A DNA stretch of 64,000 nt from Hydrogenophaga sp. (lineage in GTDB: Bacteria > Pseudomonadota > Gammaproteobacteria > Burkholderiales > Burkholderiaceae_C). Under the pieces are notes generated by a model. The model searched no databases, was not told the DNA's origin, and worked only from the letters and a program-made list of their open reading frames with translations. The stretch's first letter is position 1. Every line of letters begins with the position of its first letter. The position numbers and the translations under genes are program-made. Below, one piece after another: positions 34,828-43,568 of this stretch. Where the stretch lies: the NCBI RefSeq assembly GCF_025699295.1, contig NZ_JAILWB010000003.1, positions 235,812 to 299,811 on the forward strand. Reading direction: 5' to 3'.

Positions 34828-36053
34828 GGCCACCCCTTGCCGATGGTGATGTAGCGATTGCCGGCGTCGAGTTCGCGCGTGGCGGTGGCGGTGAAGCCCG
34901 CATCGGGCAGTGGCAGATCGGCCGGCATCTCGGCCTGGCGTGTGCTCCAGCCGTGAAACGCCCAGGTGCCGGGCGAGGGCTGGTGCCAGTAGGTGGGGTT
35001 GCGGTGCTGGTCCATCATGAAGCGCAGGGCCTCGGGTTGCATGCCCAGCCATTCGCAGAATCGATCCAGGTACCGTGGGGGAACCTGTTCGTGGTGGCGC
35101 ACCAGCGCAAGCCCTTGCGCCCGGCTGAGCCTGCCGTGGCGGATCTCGCGCGAGGCGTGATCGGTGACCCGCGAATAGCCATGTTTGAACAGCTTCAGCT
35201 GATCGTGGAGCTCCATGTAGTTGAAGCAGTCGACATGATCGTAGGTGTCGAAGGTGCGACCGAACGAGGCCGATGCATACGCGTGCCGGTCGATCATTGC
35301 TTCGTGTTGCGCCTTGGGATCCCAGCGCACGAAGTTGCCCAGGTAGATGCCACGAACACCGACGGCATCCAGTGCCGCGTCATCGGGATAGCGGTACTGC
35401 CAGATGTCGCCTTCGGTCAGGGTGTCGAACCCGGACAGCAGGTCGTCGGCCTCCTGGCCCATGAGGTCGTGGTCCTTGCGGTACCGCCGGGTCATTTCCA
35501 CTTCATGGAGGTGGGAGAACATACCCACTTGCTCCAGGCCCTGGTGCGCCCCCCAGATGATGAGCGGGATGCGGTAGCGAACAGCCGTCTGAACCGGGAA
35601 GACCGTCTGCCCGGCCAGGATCGGCCAGTAGATGCTGCCGAATCGGCGCAAGGTGCTGCGCACGATGCGCTTGACCGACTCGGGGTTGACGTTCTGGTAG
35701 AGGATGTCGCAGTTGAACCGGATGCGCAGGTTTGCCAGATTGCGGATCCCCAGCGGCGTGTTGAAGTAGCGGTTGTAAGTCACGAGCAGCGGATTCAGCC
35801 CCAGCCGCTCCTTGACCAGATGCACGATGTAGTAGGCATCGTGGGCACCGCTGACGGGTACGATGCAGTCGTAGTTGGTTCCGTCCGTGTTGCGATAGGG
35901 CGCCACGATGGCGTTGAGTCGCTCCCAGCGTTGCGGCCAGTCGAGCCGGTCTTTCTCCTCGTGCACCCGGCATCCCGAGCAGATGCCGTCGTCGTCGAGC
36001 ACCAGGCCAAGTGGATGGGCCGTGGTGTAGAGGCAGCGCTTGCAGAACTCCAT
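34821..36053 (-). CDS. PseA/WbpG-like amidotransferase homologue, ATP loop degenerate
   Basis: This 410-aa protein matches N-acetyl-sugar amidotransferases (WbpG/PseA) along its length. It has four N-terminal zinc-type cysteines (4, 7, 25, 28) and the pattern YDCIVPVSG. Where the PP-loop normally reads SGGKDS it reads SGAHDA (68-73), losing the Gly, Lys and Ser that hold ATP. It also carries about 40 extra C-terminal residues. It may be an inactive partner of the intact homologue at 37443-38570, or use a changed mechanism. It starts three bases after the hisF-type gene. Confidence 0.85.
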   Translation of the reverse strand: MEFCKRCLYTTAHPLGLVLDDDGICSGCRVHEEKDRLDWPQRWERLNAIVAPYRNTDGTNYDCIVPVSGAHDAYYIVHLVKERLGLNPLLVTYNRYFNTPLGIRNLANLRIRFNCDILYQNVNPESVKRIVRSTLRRFGSIYWPILAGQTVFPVQTAVRYRIPLIIWGAHQGLEQVGMFSHLHEVEMTRRYRKDHDLMGQEADDLLSGFDTLTEGDIWQYRYPDDAALDAVGVRGIYLGNFVRWDPKAQHEAMIDRHAYASASFGRTFDTYDHVDCFNYMELHDQLKLFKHGYSRVTDHASREIRHGRLSRAQGLALVRHHEQVPPRYLDRFCEWLGMQPEALRFMMDQHRNPTYWHQPSPGTWAFHGWSTRQAEMPADLPLPDAGFTATATRELDAGNRYITIGKGWPC

Positions 36054-36056
36054 GCG

Positions 36057-36842
36057 TCAGGATTCCTCGATCGGTCGAGCGCCGGCATGGATCGGTGGCC
36101 GCAGCATGCTGCTGGCCACCGAGCGCTTGTAGGTTTGATAGGCGTGTTCGCGGTACGCGAACAGGTTGCCGACGGCGACGGCCGCCACCGCCGGCAGGTC
36201 GAGAAAACGGCGGGCGGTGAGCGGGTCGGAGAAGCCGCCGAAGACGATCAGCGGCACCGGTGGGCAGGGGAGCGCGGACAGCTGGCCAGGCTCGAAGCCG
36301 GTCACGCCGCCTTCGTTCTGCCAGTCGATCAGCATCAGTTCGGACACCACCCTGTCGGCAATCAGCTCCGATACGCCGTTGCCAAAAGGCAGGCACTGTC
36401 GTGAAACATAGTCGTGCCGTAGCACGCATTCTGCGTTGCTGAAGCGAGCCGGCACTGCGGCAATGAGTGCTTGTGCGCCCAGACGCGCGGACATCCGGCG
36501 AACTTCATCCGGTACCCGGTGCAGCGCCTGGTCGAGCGCCACTCGGTCGGCACCGGCCTGGATGACGCGTACAGCCTGATCGGCCGTGGCAATGCCGCCA
36601 CCATAAATCAGCGGCGTTTCGAGCCCGAGGCGACCCAGGCGCCCCAGCAGGTCGAGATTCGGCCCACGCTCGTCAGCGCTGCGATCGATCGTCTGCACCA
36701 GAATTTCGTCGACCCCCCAGCGGTCAAGGTTCTCGACCAGACACTCCACGCGGCCGAGGGGCAGGTACCGGCGATAGCCGAAAGACTGCACCGCCCAGCC
36801 GTTGCGAACGGTCACCACACCAATCAGCCGCTTTTTAAGCAC
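36057..36842 (-). CDS. hisF: HisF paralogue without catalytic aspartates
   Basis: This 261-aa TIM-barrel protein is homologous to the cyclase subunit of imidazole-glycerol-phosphate synthase. The catalytic Asp11 position of HisF is Thr and the Asp130 position (VVAIDAK in histidine enzymes) is Val. The barrel can therefore still pass ammonia from HisH, but should not close the imidazole ring. In Pseudomonas O-antigen loci, HisF2/HisH2 feed WbpG, and the same arrangement is present here. The GTG start at 36842 overlaps the hisH stop by eight bases and matches the family N-terminus. Confidence 0.9.
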   Translation of the reverse strand: MLKKRLIGVVTVRNGWAVQSFGYRRYLPLGRVECLVENLDRWGVDEILVQTIDRSADERGPNLDLLGRLGRLGLETPLIYGGGIATADQAVRVIQAGADRVALDQALHRVPDEVRRMSARLGAQALIAAVPARFSNAECVLRHDYVSRQCLPFGNGVSELIADRVVSELMLIDWQNEGGVTGFEPGQLSALPCPPVPLIVFGGFSDPLTARRFLDLPAVAAVAVGNLFAYREHAYQTYKRSVASSMLRPPIHAGARPIEES

Positions 36843-37446
36843 GTGCGATCTCCGCGATGAGGGTGTGCAGTAGGCGCATGCCGGCTCGCTGGCTCTTCTC
36901 TGGGTGGAACTGCAGACCGGCCACCCGATCGCGCCGAACCGCAGCCGCAACCGGCTGCGGCACGCGCGCGATCGCTGTGATGCAGTTGGGTGCATCGACC
37001 AGCATGAAAGAGTGGTTGAAGTAGAAAGACTCGCCGTGGCTGGCGAGAAACGCCGGATCATCGCCGACGCTCTCCAGCGTGTTCCAGCCGATGTGCCAGG
37101 GTACCCGGTCCAGCGGCACCACGCGTCCAGGCAGGATGCCCAGGCCATCGCAGGGGCCCATTTCGAGCGATTCGCGAGCCAGCAACTGCATGCCGAGGCA
37201 TATGCCGAGCAGCGGCCGCCCGGCCTCTGCGGCCTGCTGCAGATAGCGGTCGAGACCGGTCTCGCGCAGTCGCGCCATGGCGGCCGGAAACGCACCGACA
37301 CCGGGCAGCAGCAGCACGTCGCAGACATCCAGCGTCGGCGCATCACCAGCGACCCGCACCCGGAACCCGGCATCGTGCAGTGCATGCGAGACCGAGGCGT
37401 GGTTGCCGACGCCGTAGTCGACCAAACCCACGGTGATCCGGCTCAC
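36835..37446 (-). CDS. hisH: HisH-type glutaminase for sugar amidination
   Basis: This 203-aa class I glutamine amidotransferase keeps the full triad: Cys83 in GICLGMQ, His181 and Glu183 in FHPEK. It would release ammonia from glutamine and send it through the HisF-type barrel to the sugar amidotransferase. The GTG start at 37446 overlaps the upstream stop as GTGA and is preferred to longer upstream openings, because the fold begins ITVGLVDYGVGN. With no histidine genes around it, I read it as the HisH2 paralogue of a glycan pathway. Confidence 0.92.
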   Translation of the reverse strand: MSRITVGLVDYGVGNHASVSHALHDAGFRVRVAGDAPTLDVCDVLLLPGVGAFPAAMARLRETGLDRYLQQAAEAGRPLLGICLGMQLLARESLEMGPCDGLGILPGRVVPLDRVPWHIGWNTLESVGDDPAFLASHGESFYFNHSFMLVDAPNCITAIARVPQPVAAAVRRDRVAGLQFHPEKSQRAGMRLLHTLIAEIARA

Positions 37447-38570
37447 AGACCCACTCCCACACGGAATCGGCGGCGTATGCTGCCGTTGCTGCCAATGTCG
37501 AACAGCTCCCGGTTGGTCGACGCATGCACGTGCGCCCAGAACCCGTCCTTGTCGATACCGATGAACTCGCAGAAACTGCGGATGTAGCGTTCCGAGCATT
37601 GGCCGTCGTAGCGCTCCACCAGATCGACCGCCGTGGAGCGGTCCATGGTGCCGGCGCGCATGGCCTCGTTGACGTACTCGGTGACCTTGCCGAAGCCGAA
37701 CTTCAGGTACTTCACCATCTGGTTCATGTTGTGCCAGTCCTCGTCGAGGTTGCTCAGGCCCATCAGGTCGCCGGTCTGGTCCGGCCCTTCATCGCGGATG
37801 CTCAAACCATGTGAGCAGGCATAGCCGGCGTTGTTGACGAGGCTCCAGTCGCCCAGGAACCAGCCCAGAAAGACGATCTGGATGTTGGCGGCTTCGAACT
37901 CGGCCTCACTGGGATAGATGTACGGCAGGATGTCGCGCAGCGCATAACCCGACTCCAGCATCCACTCGTGGCCCGAGCTGAGCGTGTTCGAGTGACGCAG
38001 GTTGTTGCCGTCGTAGCCGTTGCGACCCATGGTCTTGAGGTCTCCGACCTGCAGCGCCGGATTCTCACCCCAGAAGATGAGCGGGATGCCGTACCTGCTG
38101 GCCAGTTGGGGCACCGAGCTGAACAGGGCCAGCTCGGACGAGCGGGCCCAGTTGGTGAATTTCATGAAGCTGTCGCGCATCAGCCTGCGCCAGGTGTCCG
38201 GCGCGGGCGAGGACAGCACCACGTCGAATCCGAGTTCGATCAGGTTGGATACGTTGTCCACCCCCAGGCGTGAAACCTGCTGTGGTGGATGGCTCAAGGA
38301 CACCAGAAGCGGATGCATGCCCAGCCTGTCGCGGACCCAGAGTGCCTGGCGCGTGCTGTCCTTGCCGCCGCTGACACCGATGATGCAGTCGAATCCGGCG
38401 CGATCCGGTCGGCGGTGTTGCGCCACGATGTCCTCGATGATCTCGAAGCGCTCTTGCCAGTCGATGCCCTGTGCCGCAGCGTGGTATGCACATGCCGGGC
38501 ACTGCCCCTGTGGTGTGAACACCGTGTTTGGGCGCGTGTCGGGCTGCAGGCAGGTAGCGCAGTACTTCAT
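37443..38570 (-). CDS. wbpG: PseA/WbpG N-acetyl-sugar amidotransferase
   Basis: This 375-aa ATP-dependent amidotransferase has the zinc-type cysteines 4, 7, 24 and 27 and an intact PP-loop SGGKDS (67-72). WbpG and PseA convert an acetamido group of a nucleotide sugar to an acetamidino group with ammonia. Next to pseB-pseI the expected product is Pse5Ac7Am or a similar amidine. The downstream genes hisH and hisF supply the ammonia, and a second homologue with a broken loop follows. It overlaps the methyltransferase stop by four bases. Confidence 0.92.
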   Translation of the reverse strand: MKYCATCLQPDTRPNTVFTPQGQCPACAYHAAAQGIDWQERFEIIEDIVAQHRRPDRAGFDCIIGVSGGKDSTRQALWVRDRLGMHPLLVSLSHPPQQVSRLGVDNVSNLIELGFDVVLSSPAPDTWRRLMRDSFMKFTNWARSSELALFSSVPQLASRYGIPLIFWGENPALQVGDLKTMGRNGYDGNNLRHSNTLSSGHEWMLESGYALRDILPYIYPSEAEFEAANIQIVFLGWFLGDWSLVNNAGYACSHGLSIRDEGPDQTGDLMGLSNLDEDWHNMNQMVKYLKFGFGKVTEYVNEAMRAGTMDRSTAVDLVERYDGQCSERYIRSFCEFIGIDKDGFWAHVHASTNRELFDIGSNGSIRRRFRVGVGL

Positions 38571-39511
38571 GGTGCGACCGGTCGACCGAAGGCAGATGCC
38601 AGCACGGCATGGTCACGGCACAGCAATGCGATGCCGTCGAGGACCGGGTAGACGAGGCCGGTATCCGGTGACGCCAGGGCCTGCGGCGAACGCATCAGCG
38701 CAGTGTGGGTCAGCGGGCATCGCCAGGAAGGGGTGGCGGGCTCTGCATCGCGGGACTTCTCGATGCACACCACGCCGCTCGGGTTGAGCAGATTGACGTA
38801 GAAATCCAGCAGCCGGTAGTCGGTAACCGCACCACCCAGGGCCTGCGCCGAGGCCTTGAGTTCGCGAACGTAACCATGGTGGGCCATGCGTTCGCGCGCC
38901 TGCGGGCTGGCCAGTTCGTAGATCGGCTCGATCAGCACCACCGCGCGCCGCGCCACCCGCAGCAGTTCGCGCAGTGCAGCCTGCTCACGCCCACCGTTGG
39001 GTTCGAGCGAGTGCGAGGTATAGACCACATCGACACTGTCGTCGGCCAGCGGGATGTGAAACAGATCGGCGACGAACAGTTCGGCCTGTTGCGACTTATG
39101 TGCGAGCCAGGCGCGGCCATGCGCACACCGCGACCAGCTGATGTCGAAACCCAATGCACTTGCCGGGCGATGCGGTAGTGCCTCCAGCACCCCGGCCAGC
39201 GTGGTGGCTTCGCCGCAGCCGACCTCCATCAGGGAACCGCCTGCGGGCAGATGCGGTTCGACCAGATCAGCGATCTGGTTGCACCAGCGACGCTTGCCCT
39301 CGGGATCGGAGCGGGCGTGCTGCACATAGGCGCCAGACTGCAGGTCGTAGGCGATCAGCGTAGCGGCCGCCAGGTTGTCATTGCGCCCCAGCGCTCGGCG
39401 CGCATATTCCATTGCGTTCTCGCCGCGCGCGAATGCGCCGCGCATGCCGGCGAGCAGTTCACGCAACTCGGCGGCATGGAGGTCTGTGGCTTGTTGGTCA
39501 AGTGAGAACAT
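38567..39511 (-). CDS. Methyltransferase with Trm112-like C-terminal domain
   Basis: This 314-aa protein has a class I methyltransferase core (SLMEVGCGEATTLAG as motif I, then VYTSHSLEPNGG). From about residue 260 there is a small zinc-ribbon-like Trm112 fold (WRCPLTHTALMRS, then GLVYPVLDGIALL); only one of the usual cysteines remains. Trm112-type tails often stabilise methyltransferases. In this position it may methylate pseudaminate or its amidine. It follows pseI by 39 bases and overlaps the wbpG start. Confidence 0.8.
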   Translation of the reverse strand: MFSLDQQATDLHAAELRELLAGMRGAFARGENAMEYARRALGRNDNLAAATLIAYDLQSGAYVQHARSDPEGKRRWCNQIADLVEPHLPAGGSLMEVGCGEATTLAGVLEALPHRPASALGFDISWSRCAHGRAWLAHKSQQAELFVADLFHIPLADDSVDVVYTSHSLEPNGGREQAALRELLRVARRAVVLIEPIYELASPQARERMAHHGYVRELKASAQALGGAVTDYRLLDFYVNLLNPSGVVCIEKSRDAEPATPSWRCPLTHTALMRSPQALASPDTGLVYPVLDGIALLCRDHAVLASAFGRPVAP

Positions 39512-39550
39512 GGGGTGCGGATGTCGAGCGGGAGGGGTGGTGCCGGAGGT

Positions 39551-40606
39551 TCACTTCAGCAGATCCCAGGTGAGGGCAGTGCCGCGGGGGACGGCGCGTG
39601 CAACGCTTCTTCCCAGCACGGCTTCGATGAAGCCCGGCGGCAGACCAAGCCCCGGCCGGATGGCGCGCACGTTGTCGCGGTGGAGGACGTCGCCCGCCTT
39701 CAGGTCGGCGCAGATGTAGAGAGAACGCCTGAACTGCAGCGACTTGCGCTCCGCTTCGGTCGGACCGTACCGCACCTCACCCAGTGCCTGCCAGGCCCGC
39801 TCGGTCTCCACCACCAGGCGCGCCATCTCGTCGGGCTCCATCGAAAAGGCGGCATCCACGCCGCCGTCGCTGCGATCGAGCGTGAAGTGCTTTTCGATCA
39901 CCGTTGCGCCCAGGGCGACACTGGCAACCGACACGCCCACGCCCATCGTGTGGTCGGACAGCCCGACTTCGCAGCCGAACATCTCGCGCAGATGCGGAAT
40001 GGTGCGGATGTGGGTGTTGGCTGGCGTGGCGGGATAGGTGCTCGTGCACTTGAGCAGCACCAGGTGGCGGCATCCTGCATCCCGGGCCGCACGCACGGTT
40101 TCGTCGAGTTCGGCCAGCGTGGCCATGCCGGTCGAGATGATCAGCGGTTTGCCAGTGGCCGCCACCCGCCGGATCAATGGCAGATCGGTGTTCTCGAAGG
40201 AGGCGATTTTGTAGCAGGGCACGTCCAGCGATTCGAGGAAGTCGACCGCGCTGTCGTCGAACGGCGTGCTGAAGGGGATCATGCCCAGGGCCCGCGCGTG
40301 CTCGAAGATCGGTGCGTGCCAGTCCCACGGCGTATAGGCCTCGCCGTAGAGCTTGTAGAGCGAGGTGCCGGTCCACAGGCTGTCCGGATCACCGATGTGG
40401 AATTCGCGCTCGTCCAAATCGAGCGTCATGGTGTCGGGGGTGTAGGTCTGGATCTTCAGCGCGTGCGCGCCGGTACGGGCCGCCGCTTCCACGATGGCCA
40501 GCGCCCGTTCGAGCGACTGGTTGTGGTTGCCCGACATCTCCGCGATCACGAAAGGCGGGGCATGAGGGCCGATGGCCCGTCCGCCGATGTGGAACGTTTC
40601 ATCCAT
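39551..40606 (-). CDS. pseI: Pseudaminic acid synthase
   Basis: PseI (351 aa) condenses 6-deoxy-AltdiNAc with phosphoenolpyruvate to pseudaminic acid. The NeuB-type TIM barrel is marked by FVIAEMSGNHNQSLE, LKIQTYTPDTMTLD, STPFDDSAVDFLE, SDHTMG and IEKHFTLDRSDGGVDAAFS. A SAF antifreeze-like domain fills about residues 290-351. The MSGNHN sequence fits PseI rather than sialic acid synthase. The ATG at 40606 overlaps the upstream gene stop by eight bases. Confidence 0.95.
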   Translation of the reverse strand: MDETFHIGGRAIGPHAPPFVIAEMSGNHNQSLERALAIVEAAARTGAHALKIQTYTPDTMTLDLDEREFHIGDPDSLWTGTSLYKLYGEAYTPWDWHAPIFEHARALGMIPFSTPFDDSAVDFLESLDVPCYKIASFENTDLPLIRRVAATGKPLIISTGMATLAELDETVRAARDAGCRHLVLLKCTSTYPATPANTHIRTIPHLREMFGCEVGLSDHTMGVGVSVASVALGATVIEKHFTLDRSDGGVDAAFSMEPDEMARLVVETERAWQALGEVRYGPTEAERKSLQFRRSLYICADLKAGDVLHRDNVRAIRPGLGLPPGFIEAVLGRSVARAVPRGTALTWDLLK

Positions 40607-42122
40607 GGGTGACAATCCGCTTGATGTAACTGGAGAGCGTGCGGTCGAAGCCCGCCGAAAAGAACAGGTGGTGCGACGCCTCATTGTCGGCAAGCACATC
40701 GGCATGCAACCGGGCGAGCCCGGAGGGTCCATGGCGCACCAGCCAGGACTCGGCAGCTGCCAGAAGGTCGCCACCGGTGCCGCAGGGGTGGGGTCCGGGC
40801 GTCAGATAGATGGACGTTTCCGCTCCCGCACCCTTCAGGTCGAATCTCACCACCCCCACCGCTTTGCCCTGTCGTTCGCCGATCAACAGCCACCTGTCAC
40901 TGCGGGAGAGTGTATCGGCCAGCCAGCGCTCATGGTCGTCCCTGGCGATGACGGCCGTGGTGCGTGAGACGCGACGCACGGCCGACACGTTCCGCCAGGC
41001 AAGCAAGCTGTCGCTGTCGGCCTGGGTCGCCGGCCGAACCGCGATGCCGGTCACCCCCATCGCACGGCAGATCCGCGCCACGCCCCTGCCGTCCGCCGTG
41101 TCCATGGCAGACCGCGACATCGCCGCGAGCAGGCCCGGATTGCCGGCAATGGCCTTCAACTGCATGACCAGCGCCTCGTCGTCGTGCGCGACGGCTTCGG
41201 GCGCCAGAACGATGCCTTGATGGGCTGCGGCCGCCACCTGGGCCATCTGGTTGTCGGCCTGCGGCCAGATCAACGCGGGCAGCCCGACGCAACAGCGCTC
41301 CCAGGTGGCAGTGCCACCAGCGCCGATGGCAAGGTCGGCTGTTGCCATCAGTTCGGCCATCCGGTCGGTCTGCACATGGCAGATCAAGCCGCCACTCCGA
41401 CACAAATCCTCCACCGCATCCCGTCGCGGGTGGGCCTGGCCAATGACGACGTCGATGGCCACATCCGGTGCCAGCAGGCCGGGCAGCAAGCGCAATACCC
41501 GCCCAGTCTGATTCTGCTGATCGATGCCGCCGAAGAAGACGAGTATTCGCCGTACGCCGCGACTTCTGACTTGAGCGTGCGCACGCGCATGCGCGAATTC
41601 CGGGCGAAGCAGGGCATAGCCGGGGCCCAGCAGCTTCCGGGCGCCCGGCGGCACCAGGGCCTGGTAGCGCGTACTGGCGCCCTCGGCAAGGTTGGCATCG
41701 AGCAGCAGGTCGCAGTCATGGGGGCGATCGGCTAGGTCGTCGATGGCGAGGATGCGCCTGGCCCCGCTTCGCATGGCGCGCTCCCAGCGCTGGTCCAGCG
41801 CGTAGTGGTCCACGACCAGCCAGTCGGGCCGAACGTCCTGCAGCTCAGAAGCGGTGGCCGCGGCATCGTGTTCTTGCGATCCGCCCAGCCAGGCTGCGTG
41901 CGGCAGTGCATCGGGTGCGCCCGCAGCATCGATCATGCGCACCTGATGGCCTGCGTCTTCCAGGCGGGCCCTCAGGCCGGGGGTGAGGAATCTGCAGACG
42001 AAGGTGATGCGGGCACCACGGGCATGCAGCGCGTCGGCCAGGCAATGGCAGCGTGTGACATGACCCGTGCCGATCTCGTTCGATGCATCGGTGCGGATCG
42101 CGATGTCCATGGCCTCAGTCAT
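40599..42122 (-). CDS. pseG: PseG-PseH fusion (UDP-sugar hydrolase and N-acetyltransferase)
   Basis: This 507-aa protein fuses two pseudaminate enzymes. Residues about 1-345 are PseG, a GT-B-like hydrolase that removes UDP from 2,4-diacetamido-2,4,6-trideoxy-altropyranose; the catalytic His is His21 in IGTGHVTRC, and GGTATWERCCVGLP forms the nucleotide site. Residues about 350-507 are a GNAT acetyltransferase (IAVRPATQADSDSLLAWRN, then YLTPGPHPCGTGGDLL) that fills the PseH role. No separate pseH occurs in the window. Its start overlaps the pseF stop by eight bases. Confidence 0.92.
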   Translation of the reverse strand: MTEAMDIAIRTDASNEIGTGHVTRCHCLADALHARGARITFVCRFLTPGLRARLEDAGHQVRMIDAAGAPDALPHAAWLGGSQEHDAAATASELQDVRPDWLVVDHYALDQRWERAMRSGARRILAIDDLADRPHDCDLLLDANLAEGASTRYQALVPPGARKLLGPGYALLRPEFAHARAHAQVRSRGVRRILVFFGGIDQQNQTGRVLRLLPGLLAPDVAIDVVIGQAHPRRDAVEDLCRSGGLICHVQTDRMAELMATADLAIGAGGTATWERCCVGLPALIWPQADNQMAQVAAAAHQGIVLAPEAVAHDDEALVMQLKAIAGNPGLLAAMSRSAMDTADGRGVARICRAMGVTGIAVRPATQADSDSLLAWRNVSAVRRVSRTTAVIARDDHERWLADTLSRSDRWLLIGERQGKAVGVVRFDLKGAGAETSIYLTPGPHPCGTGGDLLAAAESWLVRHGPSGLARLHADVLADNEASHHLFFSAGFDRTLSSYIKRIVTHG

Positions 42123-42813
42123 CCCCGCGCATCAGCATGCAGGCCCGTGCCATGCGCAGATCACTTTCGTCGTCGATGTCCATGGCCGACATCCAGTCCA
42201 TGGGTTCCATGACGTGGCCGGGTGCGTAAAAGCTGCCGACTTCGAGAAAGGCGTTGCGTCGCGCCAGCCAGAGGGCACCGCTGGGACAATACAGCGCCGG
42301 CAAGTCCTGCGAGCGTTTCATGCGCGTCTCGGGGAACAGGTACTGTGGACCACCATTCGCATCGAGTGTGGCGGCCCACCAGGGGTTCATCCAGCCAAAG
42401 CGAAAGCAGCTGATCTGGGCAGGCGCGCTGCGGGACTCGAACGCGTTCATTGCCGCACGGACGTCTGCGGCGGTCCTCAGCGGGCAGTTCGCCATGAACT
42501 GGGCCACCACGGCGAACCGGGTATTCCAGTGTGCTTCGGCCTGCAGCAGGGCGACGCGGGTGGCTTCGCTGGAGGTCGATCGATCATCCGCCGCCGACGT
42601 GCGAAGGAAGGGCACCTCGGCGCCGTGCTGCCGTGCCACTGCCGCAATCTCGGGGTCGTCCGTGGAGACAAGCACGCGTTCGAAGCAACCAGAATCCAGC
42701 GCGGCCTGTACCGACCAGGCCAGCATGGGCCTCCCACCGATATCGAGAATGTTCTTGCGCGGCAGCCGGACAGAACCGCCGCGCGCCAGGACGATTGCGA
42801 TTCCCCCGCTCAC
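42115..42813 (-). CDS. pseF: Pseudaminic acid cytidylyltransferase
   Basis: PseF (232 aa) activates pseudaminic acid with CTP to CMP-Pse. It has the acylneuraminate cytidylyltransferase start IAIVLARGGSVRLPRKNI, GRPMLAWSVQAAL and VSTDDPEIAAVA. The GTG at 42813 overlaps the upstream stop as GTGA and has a GGAG at a good distance; an ATG at 42825 would add four residues. It is the last enzyme of the Pse pathway, although it is encoded in the middle of the operon. Confidence 0.92.
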   Translation of the reverse strand: MSGGIAIVLARGGSVRLPRKNILDIGGRPMLAWSVQAALDSGCFERVLVSTDDPEIAAVARQHGAEVPFLRTSAADDRSTSSEATRVALLQAEAHWNTRFAVVAQFMANCPLRTAADVRAAMNAFESRSAPAQISCFRFGWMNPWWAATLDANGGPQYLFPETRMKRSQDLPALYCPSGALWLARRNAFLEVGSFYAPGHVMEPMDWMSAMDIDDESDLRMARACMLMRGDD

Positions 42814-43568
42814 CAGGCGCTCCATCCGCCGTCGACCATCATCACATGGCCCGTCATGCCCGAGGAGGCGTCCGACAGCAGCAGGTCTACAGGCCCTGCC
42901 AGTTCGTGCTCGCCCAGCATGCGCCCCATCGGGCTCAGCGCGGCATAGCGCTGTTTGAATGCTTCGTCGACCCGGCCTTCCACACCACCGAAGGCCACAC
43001 AGTTCACGCGGATGCCGCGGCGGGCCAGTCGCACCGCCAGTTCCTTGGTGAGATGCGCCAGCGCCGCCTTGGCCACGCCGTACTGCAGCGGTGACTGCCG
43101 CACCGGGTCGGTGTACAGACGCAGGTTGGGCGCGACCGCACCATATTGCGAACCGATGTTCACTACCGCACGCAGCCTGGATTCCGGCGCATCAGCAAGT
43201 GCCATGACCAGTTCATACGGCGTCACCACGTCGAGCGCGAACTCATCGAGAAAGTTCTGGCGCGCGACGCGGCCGTCCACGCCGGTTCGCAGGAAGGACA
43301 CATTGCGCGCATTGTTGATCAGACCATCCGGGATGCAGCCGATCTGCCTCAGGCCATCGACCACCGTGGTTGCGGCGTCCGGCGCCATCAGGTCGGCGCA
43401 CAGGGTGTGCAGGGTGCCGCCGTTGCTGGATAGGTCGATGGCCAGCTCGGCCAGCGCGTCGGCCGAACGGCCGGCGGCGATCACCGTGTCACCGACCATC
43501 AGGAAGTGGCGCGCCAGCACGCGACCGATTTTGCCGGTAGCACCGGTGATGAGAATGGAACGACTCAT
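42810..43568 (-). CDS. SDR-family oxidoreductase, Pse locus
   Basis: This 252-aa classical short-chain dehydrogenase has the NAD(P) loop ITGATGKIGRVLA, the NNAR motif, the catalytic Ser in NIGSQYGAV and the Tyr-Lys pair in YGVAK. It belongs to the 3-oxoacyl-reductase-like group, whose members also act on sugars. Placed between pseC and pseF with two other oxidoreductases, it may oxidise or epimerise pseudaminate or another nucleotide sugar of the locus. The substrate is unknown. Its start overlaps the upstream stop as ATGA. Confidence 0.85.
   Translation of the reverse strand: MSRSILITGATGKIGRVLARHFLMVGDTVIAAGRSADALAELAIDLSSNGGTLHTLCADLMAPDAATTVVDGLRQIGCIPDGLINNARNVSFLRTGVDGRVARQNFLDEFALDVVTPYELVMALADAPESRLRAVVNIGSQYGAVAPNLRLYTDPVRQSPLQYGVAKAALAHLTKELAVRLARRGIRVNCVAFGGVEGRVDEAFKQRYAALSPMGRMLGEHELAGPVDLLLSDASSGMTGHVMMVDGGWSAW

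Noticed and set aside
36057..37446. hisH and hisF as histidine biosynthesis genes
   Set aside because: No other his genes are near, the HisF copy lacks both catalytic aspartates, and the pair is enclosed by sugar amidotransferase genes.
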